Source: CAIWHR01 sp963781285 (GTDB lineage Bacteria > Pseudomonadota > Gammaproteobacteria > Burkholderiales > Casimicrobiaceae). Taken from it: a stretch of DNA of 64,000 nt. The notes under the pieces were generated by a model that searched no databases, was not told where the DNA came from, and saw only the letters and a program-made list of their open reading frames with translations. Positions 33,414 to 42,214 of this stretch are shown here, piece by piece. The translations under genes were made by a program, and so were the position numbers. How positions within the stretch are numbered: position 1 is the stretch's first letter; each line of letters starts with the position of its first letter. The stretch lies in the NCBI GenBank assembly GCA_963781285.1, contig CAWAFI010000025.1:1-64000 (forward strand), in the 5' to 3' direction.

Positions 33414-34253
33414 ATGACCATCACAACGCTTTCCCAGAACCGGTGTTTCGGCGGCGTGCAGGGAACGTATGCCCACGCGTCGATCGAAACTGGATGCACG
33501 ATGCGCTTTGGCGTATTTCTGCCGCCGCAGGTGCACGCGAGCCTGGTGCCGATACTCTATTGGCTCTCCGGACTAACCTGTACCGAAGAAAACTTCATCG
33601 TCAAAGCCGGTGCTCAGCGTATTGCCAGTGTACTTGGCGTCGCGCTCGTCGTGCCCGATACTAGCCCCCGCGGTCTCAACATTCCGAACGAGGCGGCGAG
33701 CTACGACTTTGGCCTGGGCGCCGGTTTCTATCTCGATGCTACCGAGGCGCCATGGTCACAGGGGTACCGGATGTATTCGTACATCGTCAGGGAGTTGCGC
33801 GAGGTCGTCGGTGCGGGGTTTCCGGTCGACACATCGCGTGCCGGAATCTTCGGTCATTCGATGGGCGGGCATGGCGCGCTGACCATTGCGCTCAAGAATC
33901 CTCAATCGTACAAGTCTGTCTCGGCGTTTGCGCCCATATGCTCCCCGATGCGTTGCCCATGGGGAGAAAAGGCCCTTGCCGGGTATCTCGGAAACGACCG
34001 GGCGCGATGGCGTGAATACGATGCGACCGCGCTGATCGAAGACCGTGGCTGGAACGGGCCGCCGTTCCTCGTCGACCAAGGGACCAATGACCAATTCCTG
34101 GATATCCAACTCAGGCCGGACCTGCTGAGGGCGACGTGCATCGAGCGCAATATTCCGCTCGAATTGAGGATGCAGGACGGCTATGACCATAGCTACTTCT
34201 TCATCTCGAGCTTCATCGAGGACCATCTTCGGTTTCATGCGCGGCATCTCTAG
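33414..34253 (+). CDS. fghA: S-formylglutathione hydrolase
   Basis: This 279-residue alpha/beta hydrolase of the esterase D family has LYWLSGLTCTEENF near the oxyanion site, the nucleophile Ser in GIFGHSMGGHGAL, the Asp in VDQGTNDQFLD and the His in GYDHSYFF. It releases formate and glutathione from S-formylglutathione. ATG at 33414 starts the family's usual N-terminus (NRCFGGVQGTYAH). It completes the glutathione-linked oxidation of formaldehyde begun by Gfa. Confidence 0.95.
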   Translation: MTITTLSQNRCFGGVQGTYAHASIETGCTMRFGVFLPPQVHASLVPILYWLSGLTCTEENFIVKAGAQRIASVLGVALVVPDTSPRGLNIPNEAASYDFGLGAGFYLDATEAPWSQGYRMYSYIVRELREVVGAGFPVDTSRAGIFGHSMGGHGALTIALKNPQSYKSVSAFAPICSPMRCPWGEKALAGYLGNDRARWREYDATALIEDRGWNGPPFLVDQGTNDQFLDIQLRPDLLRATCIERNIPLELRMQDGYDHSYFFISSFIEDHLRFHARHL

Positions 34254-34273
34254 ATGTGCGCTGTTGGCGGCCC

Positions 34274-34957
34274 ATGATGCTCAATATGCAGTTCGAGCAG
34301 CGAGTGATGATCAATACCAATGATCTTCCTTGGCAGCCGAGCCCTGTGTCAGGCGTCTGGCGAAAGCCGCTGGCACGCGAGGAAGCTGAACAAGGCCACG
34401 CGACCAGTATTGTTCGTTACGATGCGGGCGCTTCGTTCCCGCGTCATGGACATCAGTTGGGGGAGGAAATCCTGGTCCTGGAAGGCATTTTTTCCGATGA
34501 GCATGGCGATTTCGGCGCGGGCACCTACTTCCGCAATCCACCCGGATCGAGCCACGCGCCTTTCAGCAAAGACGGTTGCGTATTGCTGGTTAAACTGCAT
34601 CAGTTCTTGCCCAATGATTCAGCGCAGGTGTGCATCGATACTCCCCGAGCCTGCTGGCTGCCTGGACAAGGAAACCTGAAAGTCATCCCGTTACACGATT
34701 TTGCGGGCGAACATGTGGCGCTGGTGAAATGGCCGGCAGGAGAACACTCCCAACCTCATCGCCATCCTGGTGGCGAGGAGATGTTCGTATTGTCGGGTCA
34801 AATGAACGATGAAAACGGGACCTACCCCCGAGGCACCTGGTTGCGCAGCCCTCATATGAGCGAACACTGCCCGTACGTCGAGCAGGAGACGGTCATCTGG
34901 GTCAAGACGGGGCACCTGTCCTTGACCTCTCAGGCGAGCGCCGCCCAAGATGAATGA
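34274..34957 (+). CDS. double-cupin protein (ChrR-like)
   Basis: This 227-residue protein has two cupin domains. The first has FPRHGHQLGEEILVLEGIF (metal His/Glu motif) and TYFRNPPGSSH; the second has SQPHRHPGGEEMFVLSGQM and TWLRSPHMSEHCPY. This is the arrangement of ChrR-type cupins, but the zinc-finger anti-sigma domain is absent, so it is not an anti-sigma factor of the usual kind. It may sense or bind a small molecule. It overlaps a truncated methyltransferase frame by eight bases. An in-frame codon at 34256 is an alternative start. Confidence 0.85.
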   Translation: MMLNMQFEQRVMINTNDLPWQPSPVSGVWRKPLAREEAEQGHATSIVRYDAGASFPRHGHQLGEEILVLEGIFSDEHGDFGAGTYFRNPPGSSHAPFSKDGCVLLVKLHQFLPNDSAQVCIDTPRACWLPGQGNLKVIPLHDFAGEHVALVKWPAGEHSQPHRHPGGEEMFVLSGQMNDENGTYPRGTWLRSPHMSEHCPYVEQETVIWVKTGHLSLTSQASAAQDE

Positions 34958-35120
34958 CGCGCGCAACGCGATCCCGATCATCGCGTGGAACACCATCCTG
35001 TTCGAGGAGTTCTGCCGCTTCTGCTACGTGTTGACTGAAGGCCTGGCAGGCAATGGCGACGAGGTGTTCCGGCGCCGGCTTATAGCCGCGCGCGACCGCC
35101 GCCGCAACCGCGGCAGGTAA
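34950..35120 (+). pseudogene. truncated SAM-methyltransferase N-terminus
   Basis: The 56-codon frame reads MNDARNAIPIIAWNTILFEE followed by FCRFCYVLTEGLAGNGDEV and stops. IPIIAWN..LF..FCRFR.L...GL...S.E.. is the N-terminal segment of a class of SAM-dependent methyltransferases whose SAM-binding motif I (DIGCGFGD) normally follows about 25 residues later. That part is missing here and the tail is a run of Arg from a shifted frame, so only a remnant is left. Confidence 0.6.
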
Positions 35121-35169
35121 ACTGCGTGCCGCAAGGCGCCTCACCTTTCGCTGATTGGAATCCACTCGC

Positions 35170-36594
35170 ATGGACGCCCACGCACTCGCTTCCGCCATCG
35201 GCGCGCAATGGGATGCCGAGATCGTCCCGCAGCTCGTCGACTACATCCGCATCCCGGCGAAATCGCCGCACTTCGATTCACGCTGGCAGGCGAATGGTCA
35301 CATCGAAAAAGTGACCCGCCTCGCGGAGGCGTGGGCGAAGGCACAGCCCCTGTGCGGACTCGTGGTCGAGATCGTGCGGCTCCCCGGCCGTACGCCCGTG
35401 CTGTACTTCGACGTTCCGGCCGCAGGCAAATCCGCAGGGGCAAACACGGTGCTGCTGTACGGCCACCTCGACAAGCAGCCGGAGATGGCCGGCTGGCACG
35501 AAGGCTACGGACCGTGGCTGCCACGGATCGACGAAGGCAAGCTCTATGGCCGTGGCGGCGCCGATGACGGGTACGCGGTATTCGCATCGCTCGCGGCGAT
35601 CGGTGCGCTCGAAGCACAGGGAACACCGCACGCGCGTTGCGTGGGGTTGATCGAGACGTGCGAAGAATCGGGAAGCTACGACCTGCCTGCGTACCTCGCA
35701 ACTCTGGCGCCGCGGATGGGGCGCGTCGATTTCGTCGTCGGCCTCGATTCAGGTTGCGGCGACTACGAGCGCTTGTGGGCAACGACGTCGCTGCGCGGCA
35801 TCGCCGCGGGCACGCTTTCGGTCGCTGTGCTGACCGAGGGCGTGCACTCGGGCGATGCGAGCGGCGTCGTTCCATCGTCGTTTCGCGTCGCCCGCGCGCT
35901 GCTCGACCGCCTCGAGGATTCCGCGAGCGGCCGCGTGCTGCCGGCCGCATTCCACGCGTCGATCCCTGAGGAGCGCGCGGCGCAGGCGCGTGCGGCGGCC
36001 GACATCATGGGCGACCTCGTATTCCGCAAGTATCCGTTCGCCGGCGGCACGAAGCCGATGGTCGGGGGCCGCGCCGAGGCGCTGCTCAATCGGACGTGGC
36101 GCCCCGCGCTGTCGATCGTCGGCGCCGACGATCTGCCGGCGATTGCCGACGCCGGGAACGTGCTGCGCCCGCGTACGGCGCTCAAGCTGTCGTTGCGCCT
36201 GCCGCCGCTGCTCGACGGCGAGCGCGCGACCCAGGATCTGAAGCGATTGCTCGAAGCCGATCCGCCGCACGGTGCCGCCGTGCATTTCGAGGCGGACCAG
36301 GGGGCGACCGGCTGGAATGCGCCGCCGACCGCAGCGTGGCTCGCGAAGGCCCTGGACGAGGCGTCGCGCGCGTTCTACGACAAGCCGGCCGCCGCGATGG
36401 GCGAGGGTGGCACCATCCCGTTCATGGCGATGCTGGGCAAGCATTTCCCTGACGCGCAGTTTCTGATCACCGGCGTGCTCGGTCCCAAGTCCAACGCGCA
36501 CGGGCCCAACGAGTTCCTGCACATTCCCTATGCAAAGAAATTGACCGCGTGCGTGGCACACGTGTTGGCGGCGCACGGCGCGCGCACCGGGTGA
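35170..36594 (+). CDS. M20 family metallopeptidase
   Basis: This 474-residue dinuclear zinc peptidase has the metal ligands in VLLYGHLDKQP (HxD), YGRGGADDGYA (second Asp, bridging) and IETCEESGSYD (catalytic and metal Glu pair), plus VGLDSGCGDY and the C-terminal His in SNAHGPNEFLHI. The lid/dimer domain occupies roughly 205-385. Similar enzymes hydrolyse dipeptides or acylated amino acids. ATG at 35170 was chosen; the earlier in-frame codon at 35155 is TTG. It appears monocistronic. Confidence 0.93.
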   Translation: MDAHALASAIGAQWDAEIVPQLVDYIRIPAKSPHFDSRWQANGHIEKVTRLAEAWAKAQPLCGLVVEIVRLPGRTPVLYFDVPAAGKSAGANTVLLYGHLDKQPEMAGWHEGYGPWLPRIDEGKLYGRGGADDGYAVFASLAAIGALEAQGTPHARCVGLIETCEESGSYDLPAYLATLAPRMGRVDFVVGLDSGCGDYERLWATTSLRGIAAGTLSVAVLTEGVHSGDASGVVPSSFRVARALLDRLEDSASGRVLPAAFHASIPEERAAQARAAADIMGDLVFRKYPFAGGTKPMVGGRAEALLNRTWRPALSIVGADDLPAIADAGNVLRPRTALKLSLRLPPLLDGERATQDLKRLLEADPPHGAAVHFEADQGATGWNAPPTAAWLAKALDEASRAFYDKPAAAMGEGGTIPFMAMLGKHFPDAQFLITGVLGPKSNAHGPNEFLHIPYAKKLTACVAHVLAAHGARTG

Positions 36595-36619
36595 ATCGAT
36601 CGGCCAACCCCGGCCGCAA

Positions 36620-38029
36620 TCAGGACAGCGCCAGTACCTGATGCCGCCCGCGTGCTAGCGTGCGGATCAGCAGGCGCGTAATGTCGGGATCGAACTCGGG
36701 TCGGGGTGGCGCTTCGATCAGACGGCCTAGCTCGCCTTCATCCGTCGCGGTACCGAGCCAGCACCAGTCGTGGATGACATGGAGGTCGGTGCGCTCGCCG
36801 ATCTCGGCGCGCTCGCGGATCGCGGCGAGGCCAGCGTACGGCCACGGCGGTACCGCGAATGGCGCCAGCGCCTCGGCGAGCCGCGCATGGTGCGCGTGCA
36901 CCGACTCTTCGCCGATGCAGGCGCCGGCGCACCGCCGCACCTGCCGCGCGAAACAGGGACCGATGCGTTTCTCGAGCCCCAGCATCTTCCAGCATAGCGC
37001 GTGCTCTGCGGCGAGGTGGCGCAGTGTCTCGCGCGCGGCCCGCTTCGACGTGAAGGGACCGTAGCGGCCCGCCAGTTCGCCGGCTTCGACGCCGGCCGCG
37101 GGAACGTAGCGCGGCGGGCCAGGATCTTCCGTCAATTCGAGCACGCCCGCTTCGGCCTTGCGCCGCAGCGCATGGTTGTGCGTCGGAAGCATTGCCTTGA
37201 CGAGCGTGGATTCGCGCAGAAGCGCCCCGATCTCGCCTGCCGTCTCCTCGAATTCGATGCGGCGGATTTCCGTGGACAGCCGTGCGTCGGTCGGCGAACG
37301 GTAGTCGGACGAGAAATGCGCGCCGACGCGCTCGCGCAGGTTGCGGCTCTTGCCGATGTACAGCGGCAACGCGTTCAGGCCATAGAAGAGGTAGACGCCC
37401 GGTGCTTCCGGCAGGACATCGAGCGCATCGGGCGCGAGTTGGGGCGGCAGGCTCGGCGTCTTCAAGACGCGCTTGGCCGCCGCCGCGATCGCGTCGGGCG
37501 CAAGTTCGCGGTAGAGCGTCTGCACGAACGCCCACAGCACGCGGGCGTCGCCGAGCGCGCGATGGCGGCCCTCGATCGGCAGCGCGTGCCGCACGATCAC
37601 GCTGTCGAGGTTGTGCCGTTCAGCGTCGGGAAAAAGCCGGCGCGAGAGCTTGACCGTGCACAGCGTCCGTGCGGTGAACGGCCGTCCCTCGCGCGCGAAC
37701 GCGTGCTTGAGGAAGCCGTAATCGAAGCGCGCGTTGTGCGCGACGAACACGGCGCCCGCGGTCCGCGCCGCGACCTCGTCGGCGATCGCCCGAAACGGCG
37801 GCGCATCGCGGACCATCGCGTCGGTGATGCCGGTCAGCGCCTGGATCGCCGGCGGGATCGGGACGCCCGGATTCACGAGCGTGCTCCACTCGGTGACCGC
37901 CGGCGGTAGGAGGCCCGTCGGGTTGGCGTCGACGCGGACGATGGCGACCTCGGTGATCGCATCGGCCGCAGCGGCAGTCCCCGTCGTTTCGAGATCGACG
38001 AAGGCGAGGGCGGGCGCGAACAGATTCAT
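36620..38029 (-). CDS. DnaQ-like exonuclease fused to UvrC-type GIY-YIG nuclease
   Basis: This is a 469-residue protein. Residues 5-170 are a DEDDh exonuclease (ALAFVDLETTG, HNARFDYGFLKH, HRALGDARVLW). Residues 205-290 are a GIY-YIG domain (GVYLFYGLNALPLYIGKSRN, LRERV), followed by a Cys-containing region (GPCFARQVRRCAGACIG) as in Cho/UvrC N-terminal halves. Such fusions are a betaproteobacterial repair enzyme related to Cho. It is divergent from a LexA-like repressor; the 95-base gap between them carries the operator at 38099, so SOS-type control is likely. Confidence 0.9.
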   Translation of the reverse strand: MNLFAPALAFVDLETTGTAAAADAITEVAIVRVDANPTGLLPPAVTEWSTLVNPGVPIPPAIQALTGITDAMVRDAPPFRAIADEVAARTAGAVFVAHNARFDYGFLKHAFAREGRPFTARTLCTVKLSRRLFPDAERHNLDSVIVRHALPIEGRHRALGDARVLWAFVQTLYRELAPDAIAAAAKRVLKTPSLPPQLAPDALDVLPEAPGVYLFYGLNALPLYIGKSRNLRERVGAHFSSDYRSPTDARLSTEIRRIEFEETAGEIGALLRESTLVKAMLPTHNHALRRKAEAGVLELTEDPGPPRYVPAAGVEAGELAGRYGPFTSKRAARETLRHLAAEHALCWKMLGLEKRIGPCFARQVRRCAGACIGEESVHAHHARLAEALAPFAVPPWPYAGLAAIRERAEIGERTDLHVIHDWCWLGTATDEGELGRLIEAPPRPEFDPDITRLLIRTLARGRHQVLALS

Positions 38030-38089
38030 GTCCAGCGCAAGGTTCAGCGGGTGGCGCGACGGATCCGGCGGGGCGAACTCGGCAGGGGG

Positions 38090-38118
38090 TTGACTTCCGA
38101 ACGCTCGTTCGCTATCGT
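38090..38118 (+). promoter_or_regulatory. sigma-70 promoter of the LexA-like gene
   Basis: TTGACT (38090-38095) and TATCGT (38113-38118) are separated by 17 bases. The start codon is only seven bases after the -10 box, where transcription should begin, so the message is probably leaderless. The first operator lies inside the spacer. Confidence 0.7.
38099..38110 (+). promoter_or_regulatory. operator 1, GAACG-CT-CGTTC
   Basis: An inverted repeat with five-base arms lies between -35 and -10 of the LexA-like gene's promoter, so a bound dimer would block polymerase. The same arms recur at 38130. Confidence 0.65.
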
Positions 38119-38124
38119 AGCACC

Positions 38125-38700
38125 ATGTCGAACGATCGTTCTTATCTGTCGCTGCTGCAGGATTACTATGCACAGCACCGGGCGCTCCCATCCTACGCGT
38201 CGATCGGCCATTTACTGGGGTTGAAGTCCAAATCGTCGGTGGCGGCCATGGTGGCACGGCTGAAGCTCGCCGGGTATCTCGACGCCACACCCGACAAGCG
38301 CCTTGCGCCGACGCGCCGGTTCTTCGCGCGGCCGCTCGCCGAGTCGCCGGTGCACGCCGGCCTCCCCAATCCCGTGGAGGATGCGACGCCCGATGCGCTG
38401 ACGATCGACGACTACCTGATCGAGCGCCCGTCGCAGACGGTGCTGATTCGCGTCAAGGGCGATTCGATGATGGACGCCGGCATACTCGACGGCGACCTCG
38501 TCGTCGTCGAGAAGACGGCGGCGGCCAAGCGCGGCGACATCGTGATCGCCATCGTCGACGGACAGTTCACGCTGAAAACGCTCGACCTCGAGCGGGGCCG
38601 CTTCGTCCTCAAGCCCGAGAACAAAGCTTATCCCGTCATCCGTCCGGAAGGCGAGCTCGAGATCTTCGGCGTGATGGTCGGGCTCGTGCGCAAAGTGTAA
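38125..38700 (+). CDS. LexA-like autorepressor (S24 peptidase fold)
   Basis: This is a 191-residue protein. The N-terminal winged helix-turn-helix (PSYASIGHLLGLKSKSSVAA) is followed by the Ala-Gly cleavage site in SPVHAGLPN (78-79) and a latent protease domain with Ser-114 in VKGDSMMDAG and Lys-151 in FTLKTL. It is the LexA family, shorter at the start than E. coli LexA. DNA damage would trigger self-cleavage via RecA. Two GAACG-N2-CGTTC operators at its promoter indicate autoregulation and control of the divergent DnaQ-GIY-YIG gene. It may be a second, LexA2-type repressor. Confidence 0.92.
   Translation: MSNDRSYLSLLQDYYAQHRALPSYASIGHLLGLKSKSSVAAMVARLKLAGYLDATPDKRLAPTRRFFARPLAESPVHAGLPNPVEDATPDALTIDDYLIERPSQTVLIRVKGDSMMDAGILDGDLVVVEKTAAAKRGDIVIAIVDGQFTLKTLDLERGRFVLKPENKAYPVIRPEGELEIFGVMVGLVRKV
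38130..38141 (+). promoter_or_regulatory. operator 2, GAACGATCGTTC (inside the coding start)
   Basis: This perfect 12-base palindrome begins five bases into the LexA-like gene. Its centre is 31 bases, about three helical turns, from the centre of operator 1, so two dimers could bind the same DNA face. Confidence 0.65.
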
Positions 38701-38728
38701 ACGGCCGCGCTGGTCCGACGGGCAACGG

Positions 38729-38929
38729 ATTCCAGTCAGCGTCACGCAGTATGATCGGCGAATTGCCCGCCGTCCGAAGCTCGCGATCGTGCTGTCCGGC
38801 GGCGGCGCCGCACTGCTCTCCTATCTGTTGTTCGCGCCGGGCTTCTGCAGGGCGGCGATCGATCCGGGCATTCGGGGCGCGCAGAGCAAACGCGCCGAGG
38901 TCGAGGCGCTCCTCGCGGATGAACGCTGA
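38729..38929 (+). CDS. possible small membrane protein
   Basis: An open frame of about 66 codons reads RRPKLAIVLSGGGAALLSYL and LFAPGFCRAA, one good membrane helix, then a charged C-terminus EVEALLADER. It begins with ATT at best and has no clear ribosome site, so the start is unknown. It lies between the LexA-like gene and the molybdopterin oxidoreductase. Low confidence. Confidence 0.25.
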   Translation: MPVSVTQYDRRIARRPKLAIVLSGGGAALLSYLLFAPGFCRAAIDPGIRGAQSKRAEVEALLADER

Positions 38930-38947
38930 CGCGGTGGCGCTGTCGAC

Positions 38948-41023
38948 CTAGACTCTTTCCACCTCGACCAGGCAGTCGTAGAATGTCGCGGCGCGTCCGA
39001 GATCGGTCAGCGCCTGGCTCGTCACCGCGTTGGCATTGGCGCGGTCGGGTGCGAGCTTCTTCCACCAGATCGACGGCGACACGACGATACCCGGCCGCGC
39101 GCGATCGGTGACGTGCGCGATGGCGGTGAAGCTGCCGCGATCGTTGACGATGCGCACGAGGTCGCCGCTCGCGATCCCGCGTCGTGTAGCATCCGCAGCA
39201 TTGAGGTCGAGTTTCGGTGTCTTCTCCTCGGCGACGAATGCAGGCAGGTTCGCGAACGACGAGTTGAGGAAGTTGCGCGCGGGCGGCGACAGGAACGCCA
39301 GCGGATAGCGCCGTGCGAGCGTCGGATTGGCGGCCGCGGATTCGCGTGGAGGAACGAACACCGGCAGTGGGTCGTGGCCCTGCGCCTCGAGCGTTGCGGA
39401 GAAGAATTCGCACTTGCCCGACGGCGTCGGGAAATTTCCGTGGGCGAAGGGCGCGTAGTCCACCGGCAGCGCCAGGCGCTGGAATCCGGTGCGCTTCATG
39501 GTGTCCCAGTCGATGCCGGATGCTCGCGGGTCGGAAGCCCGGAACGCCTGCCGCGCAAGATCGTCGTCCGTCTCGCGAAAGCACGGTTCGGCGAACCCCA
39601 GGCGGGCGGCCAGCAGCCGAAACACTTCGGTGTTGGGCTTTGCTTCGCCCAATGGCGCGATGGCGGCGTTGTTCGCGAGCGCGTAGAGGTGCCCGTACGA
39701 GCTGTGGATGTCGGTCTGCTCGAGTTGTGTGGTCGCCGGCAGCAGGATGTCGGCGTAGTCGGCGGTATCGGTCTGGAAGATCTCGTGCACGACGCAGAAG
39801 AGATCGTCGCGCGCAAAGCCCGCGGCGACCTTCGACGACTCCGGCGCGACCGCGACCGGGTTCGAGTTGTAGACGTAGATCGCGCGGATCGGCGGGTCGC
39901 GGGCTTCGAGGAGCGCGTTGCCGATCGTGCTCATGTTGATCGTGCGCGGTGTTCCGCGCATAAGATCGGGCCGCTCGAGCGCTGCGGTGTCGACGGGATA
40001 GGTGCCCGACGACGACAGCAGCGCGCCGCCCGCGCGATCGCGCCACGCGCCGACGAGCGCGGGCAGGCACGCGACCGCGCGTACGGCGTTGCCTCCGCCC
40101 GCGTGCCGCTGCATCCCGTAGTTGAGGCGAATCGCCGCCGGCTTGATCGTGCCGTAGTCGCGCGCGAGGCTTTCGACCTGTGCGGCGGCAATCCCGCAGA
40201 TCCCGGCCACGCGCTCCGGCGGAAATGCTGCCGCCCGCTCCTCGAGCCCCGCAAAGCCGACCGTGTACCGGTCGATGTAATCGCGATCGATCAGGTCCTC
40301 GCCGATCAGCACATGCATCAATCCGAGCGCCAGCGCGGCATCGGTTCCGGGCAGCAGCGCGATGTGCTCGTGGCATTTTTCGGCGGTGGCGGTGCGATAC
40401 GGATCGATCGCGACGAGCTTCGCCCCGCGCCGCTTGGCTTCCTGCGCGCGAGTCCAGAAATGCAGGTTCGACACAATCGCGTTGCTGCCCCAGATCAGGA
40501 TCAGCCTGCTGTTCTCGAATTGCTCGACATCGGTGCCGACGGCCGCACCGACCGTCGCCACCCACCCGGCCTTGCCCGCAGTGGCGCATATCGTGCGGTC
40601 GAGCAGCGAGGCGCCCAGCCGGTGGAAAAAGCGCCGATCCATCGAGCCGTACTGCAAGAGGCCCATCGTGCCGGCGTACGAGTAGGGCACGATTGCCTGC
40701 GGTCCGTCGGGCGAATCGCCAATGGCCGTGAACCGCTCCGCGATCGTGTCGAGCGCCTCGTCCCACGAGATGCGCGCGAATTGGCCTTGCCCCTTTTCCC
40801 CGATTCGCTTCATCGGGTGCAGAACGCGTTGCTCCGAATACGTGCGCTCGAGATAGCGCGCGACTTTCGTGCACAGTGCGCCGCCGGTCGGCGGATGATC
40901 GGGCGCGCCGCGAATCGCGATCGCGCGGCCGCTTTCGACCGTCACCAGCATCGCGCACGTATCGGGACAATCGTGCGGGCACGCGGCGCGGACGACGGAG
41001 CGTTGTGGCGTTTCGATCGACAT
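38948..41023 (-). CDS. molybdopterin-dependent oxidoreductase
   Basis: This 691-residue protein of the DMSO reductase family has an N-terminal 4Fe-4S motif CPHDCPDTC...LC (about residues 15-51), Mo-bisMGD contacts (WGSNAIVSNLHFWTRAQ, IDPYRTATAEKC, LLPGTDAALALGLMHVL), and the C-terminal cofactor-capping domain (LDLNAADATRRGIASGD). No Tat signal is visible, so it is cytoplasmic like assimilatory nitrate reductase or formate dehydrogenase subunits. The substrate is not identifiable from motifs. It is divergent from the aldo/keto reductase at 41148. Confidence 0.9.
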   Translation of the reverse strand: MSIETPQRSVVRAACPHDCPDTCAMLVTVESGRAIAIRGAPDHPPTGGALCTKVARYLERTYSEQRVLHPMKRIGEKGQGQFARISWDEALDTIAERFTAIGDSPDGPQAIVPYSYAGTMGLLQYGSMDRRFFHRLGASLLDRTICATAGKAGWVATVGAAVGTDVEQFENSRLILIWGSNAIVSNLHFWTRAQEAKRRGAKLVAIDPYRTATAEKCHEHIALLPGTDAALALGLMHVLIGEDLIDRDYIDRYTVGFAGLEERAAAFPPERVAGICGIAAAQVESLARDYGTIKPAAIRLNYGMQRHAGGGNAVRAVACLPALVGAWRDRAGGALLSSSGTYPVDTAALERPDLMRGTPRTINMSTIGNALLEARDPPIRAIYVYNSNPVAVAPESSKVAAGFARDDLFCVVHEIFQTDTADYADILLPATTQLEQTDIHSSYGHLYALANNAAIAPLGEAKPNTEVFRLLAARLGFAEPCFRETDDDLARQAFRASDPRASGIDWDTMKRTGFQRLALPVDYAPFAHGNFPTPSGKCEFFSATLEAQGHDPLPVFVPPRESAAANPTLARRYPLAFLSPPARNFLNSSFANLPAFVAEEKTPKLDLNAADATRRGIASGDLVRIVNDRGSFTAIAHVTDRARPGIVVSPSIWWKKLAPDRANANAVTSQALTDLGRAATFYDCLVEVERV

Positions 41024-41147
41024 GGAGTGGCGTGATCCCCGAGGCGCAGCCGGGCGGAGCCGGCGGCGGCTCCCGCCCGCGGCTGGCCTCAGAGCGCATT
41101 CTACGTCGGCGCGGCGAGGGATCTTCGCCTGCGCTATCCTCGCAAGC

Positions 41148-42005
41148 ATGACAACAACCCACGCGCACCCGCTTCGCGCCGTCGCGTTTCCGGACGGCGG
41201 CGCCGTCCCCGCGCTTGGCCTCGGCACCTGGACGATGGGAGAGCGGCGCGCGCGGGCCGCGCGGGAAGCAGCCGCGCTTGCGCTCGGCCTCGACCTCGGA
41301 ATGACGTTGATCGACACCGCCGAAATGTACGGCGACGGTGGCGCGGAAGAAGTGGTGGCACAGGCGATCGTCGGTCGACGTGAGAAAGTCTTTGTAGTCA
41401 GCAAGGTGTACCCGCACAACGCCAGCCGAAAATCCGCCATCTCTGCCTGCGAGCGCAGCCTGGCGCGCCTGCGCACCGATCGGCTCGACCTCTACCTGCT
41501 TCACTGGCGCGGCAGAGTGCCACTCGCGGAAACCGTCGACGCGTTCGAGCGCCTGCGCTCCGCCGGCAAGATCGTCCGCTGGGGCGTATCAAATTTCGAC
41601 ACGGCCGACCTGCGCGAGCTCTTTGCATTTTCCGAAGGCCGGCATTGCGCCACGAACCAGGTGCTCTATCACCTGGGCGAGCGCGGGATCGAGTGGCAGC
41701 TCTTGCCGTGGATGCGCGAGCGGCGAATGCCGGTGATGGCCTATTCGCCGCTGGGGAAGGGCGCGCTCGTGCGCAACCGCAAGCTCGCCGCAATTGCCAA
41801 AGGCGCCGGTGTGGCGAGCGCGCAGGTCGCGCTTGCTTGGCTGTTGCGCTCGCGCGACGTGATCGCGATTCCCGAGTCCGCCGATACCGCACACGTGCGT
41901 GTCAATCGGGCCGCCGCCGATCTCGCATTGAGCGACACGACCGTGCATGCACTCGAAGACGCGTTTCCGCCACCATCCGGACCTGCGCCGCTCGCAATGC
42001 TGTGA
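41148..42005 (+). CDS. aldo/keto reductase
   Basis: This 285-residue TIM-barrel oxidoreductase has GLGTWTMGE at the start, the catalytic Asp/Tyr in LIDTAEMYGDGG, Lys in FVVSKVYPHN and His in DLYLLHWRGRV, and the NADPH-binding end AIPESADTAHVRVN. All four catalytic residues are present. It reduces small carbonyl compounds such as methylglyoxal in related proteins. It is divergent from the molybdopterin gene with a 124-base gap that holds both promoters. Confidence 0.94.
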   Translation: MTTTHAHPLRAVAFPDGGAVPALGLGTWTMGERRARAAREAAALALGLDLGMTLIDTAEMYGDGGAEEVVAQAIVGRREKVFVVSKVYPHNASRKSAISACERSLARLRTDRLDLYLLHWRGRVPLAETVDAFERLRSAGKIVRWGVSNFDTADLRELFAFSEGRHCATNQVLYHLGERGIEWQLLPWMRERRMPVMAYSPLGKGALVRNRKLAAIAKGAGVASAQVALAWLLRSRDVIAIPESADTAHVRVNRAAADLALSDTTVHALEDAFPPPSGPAPLAML

Positions 42006-42214
42006 GATAGACAGAAGTCCCCCTGGCCCGAGCGGCGCATCCACTGTCGTATACACACGGTTGGATACGCATCGGTGCTTCTCGCACAAGGCTCGCAATA
42101 ACAGCGCATTAGCCTGCGCAAGGCGCGTCATCACCTTCAGTTGGCACGGTTGGTGCTTTACGCTCGGTGACCCAGCGCGAAATGGCGCGGACGCAAACCG
42201 AGGAGACAGCCGTG

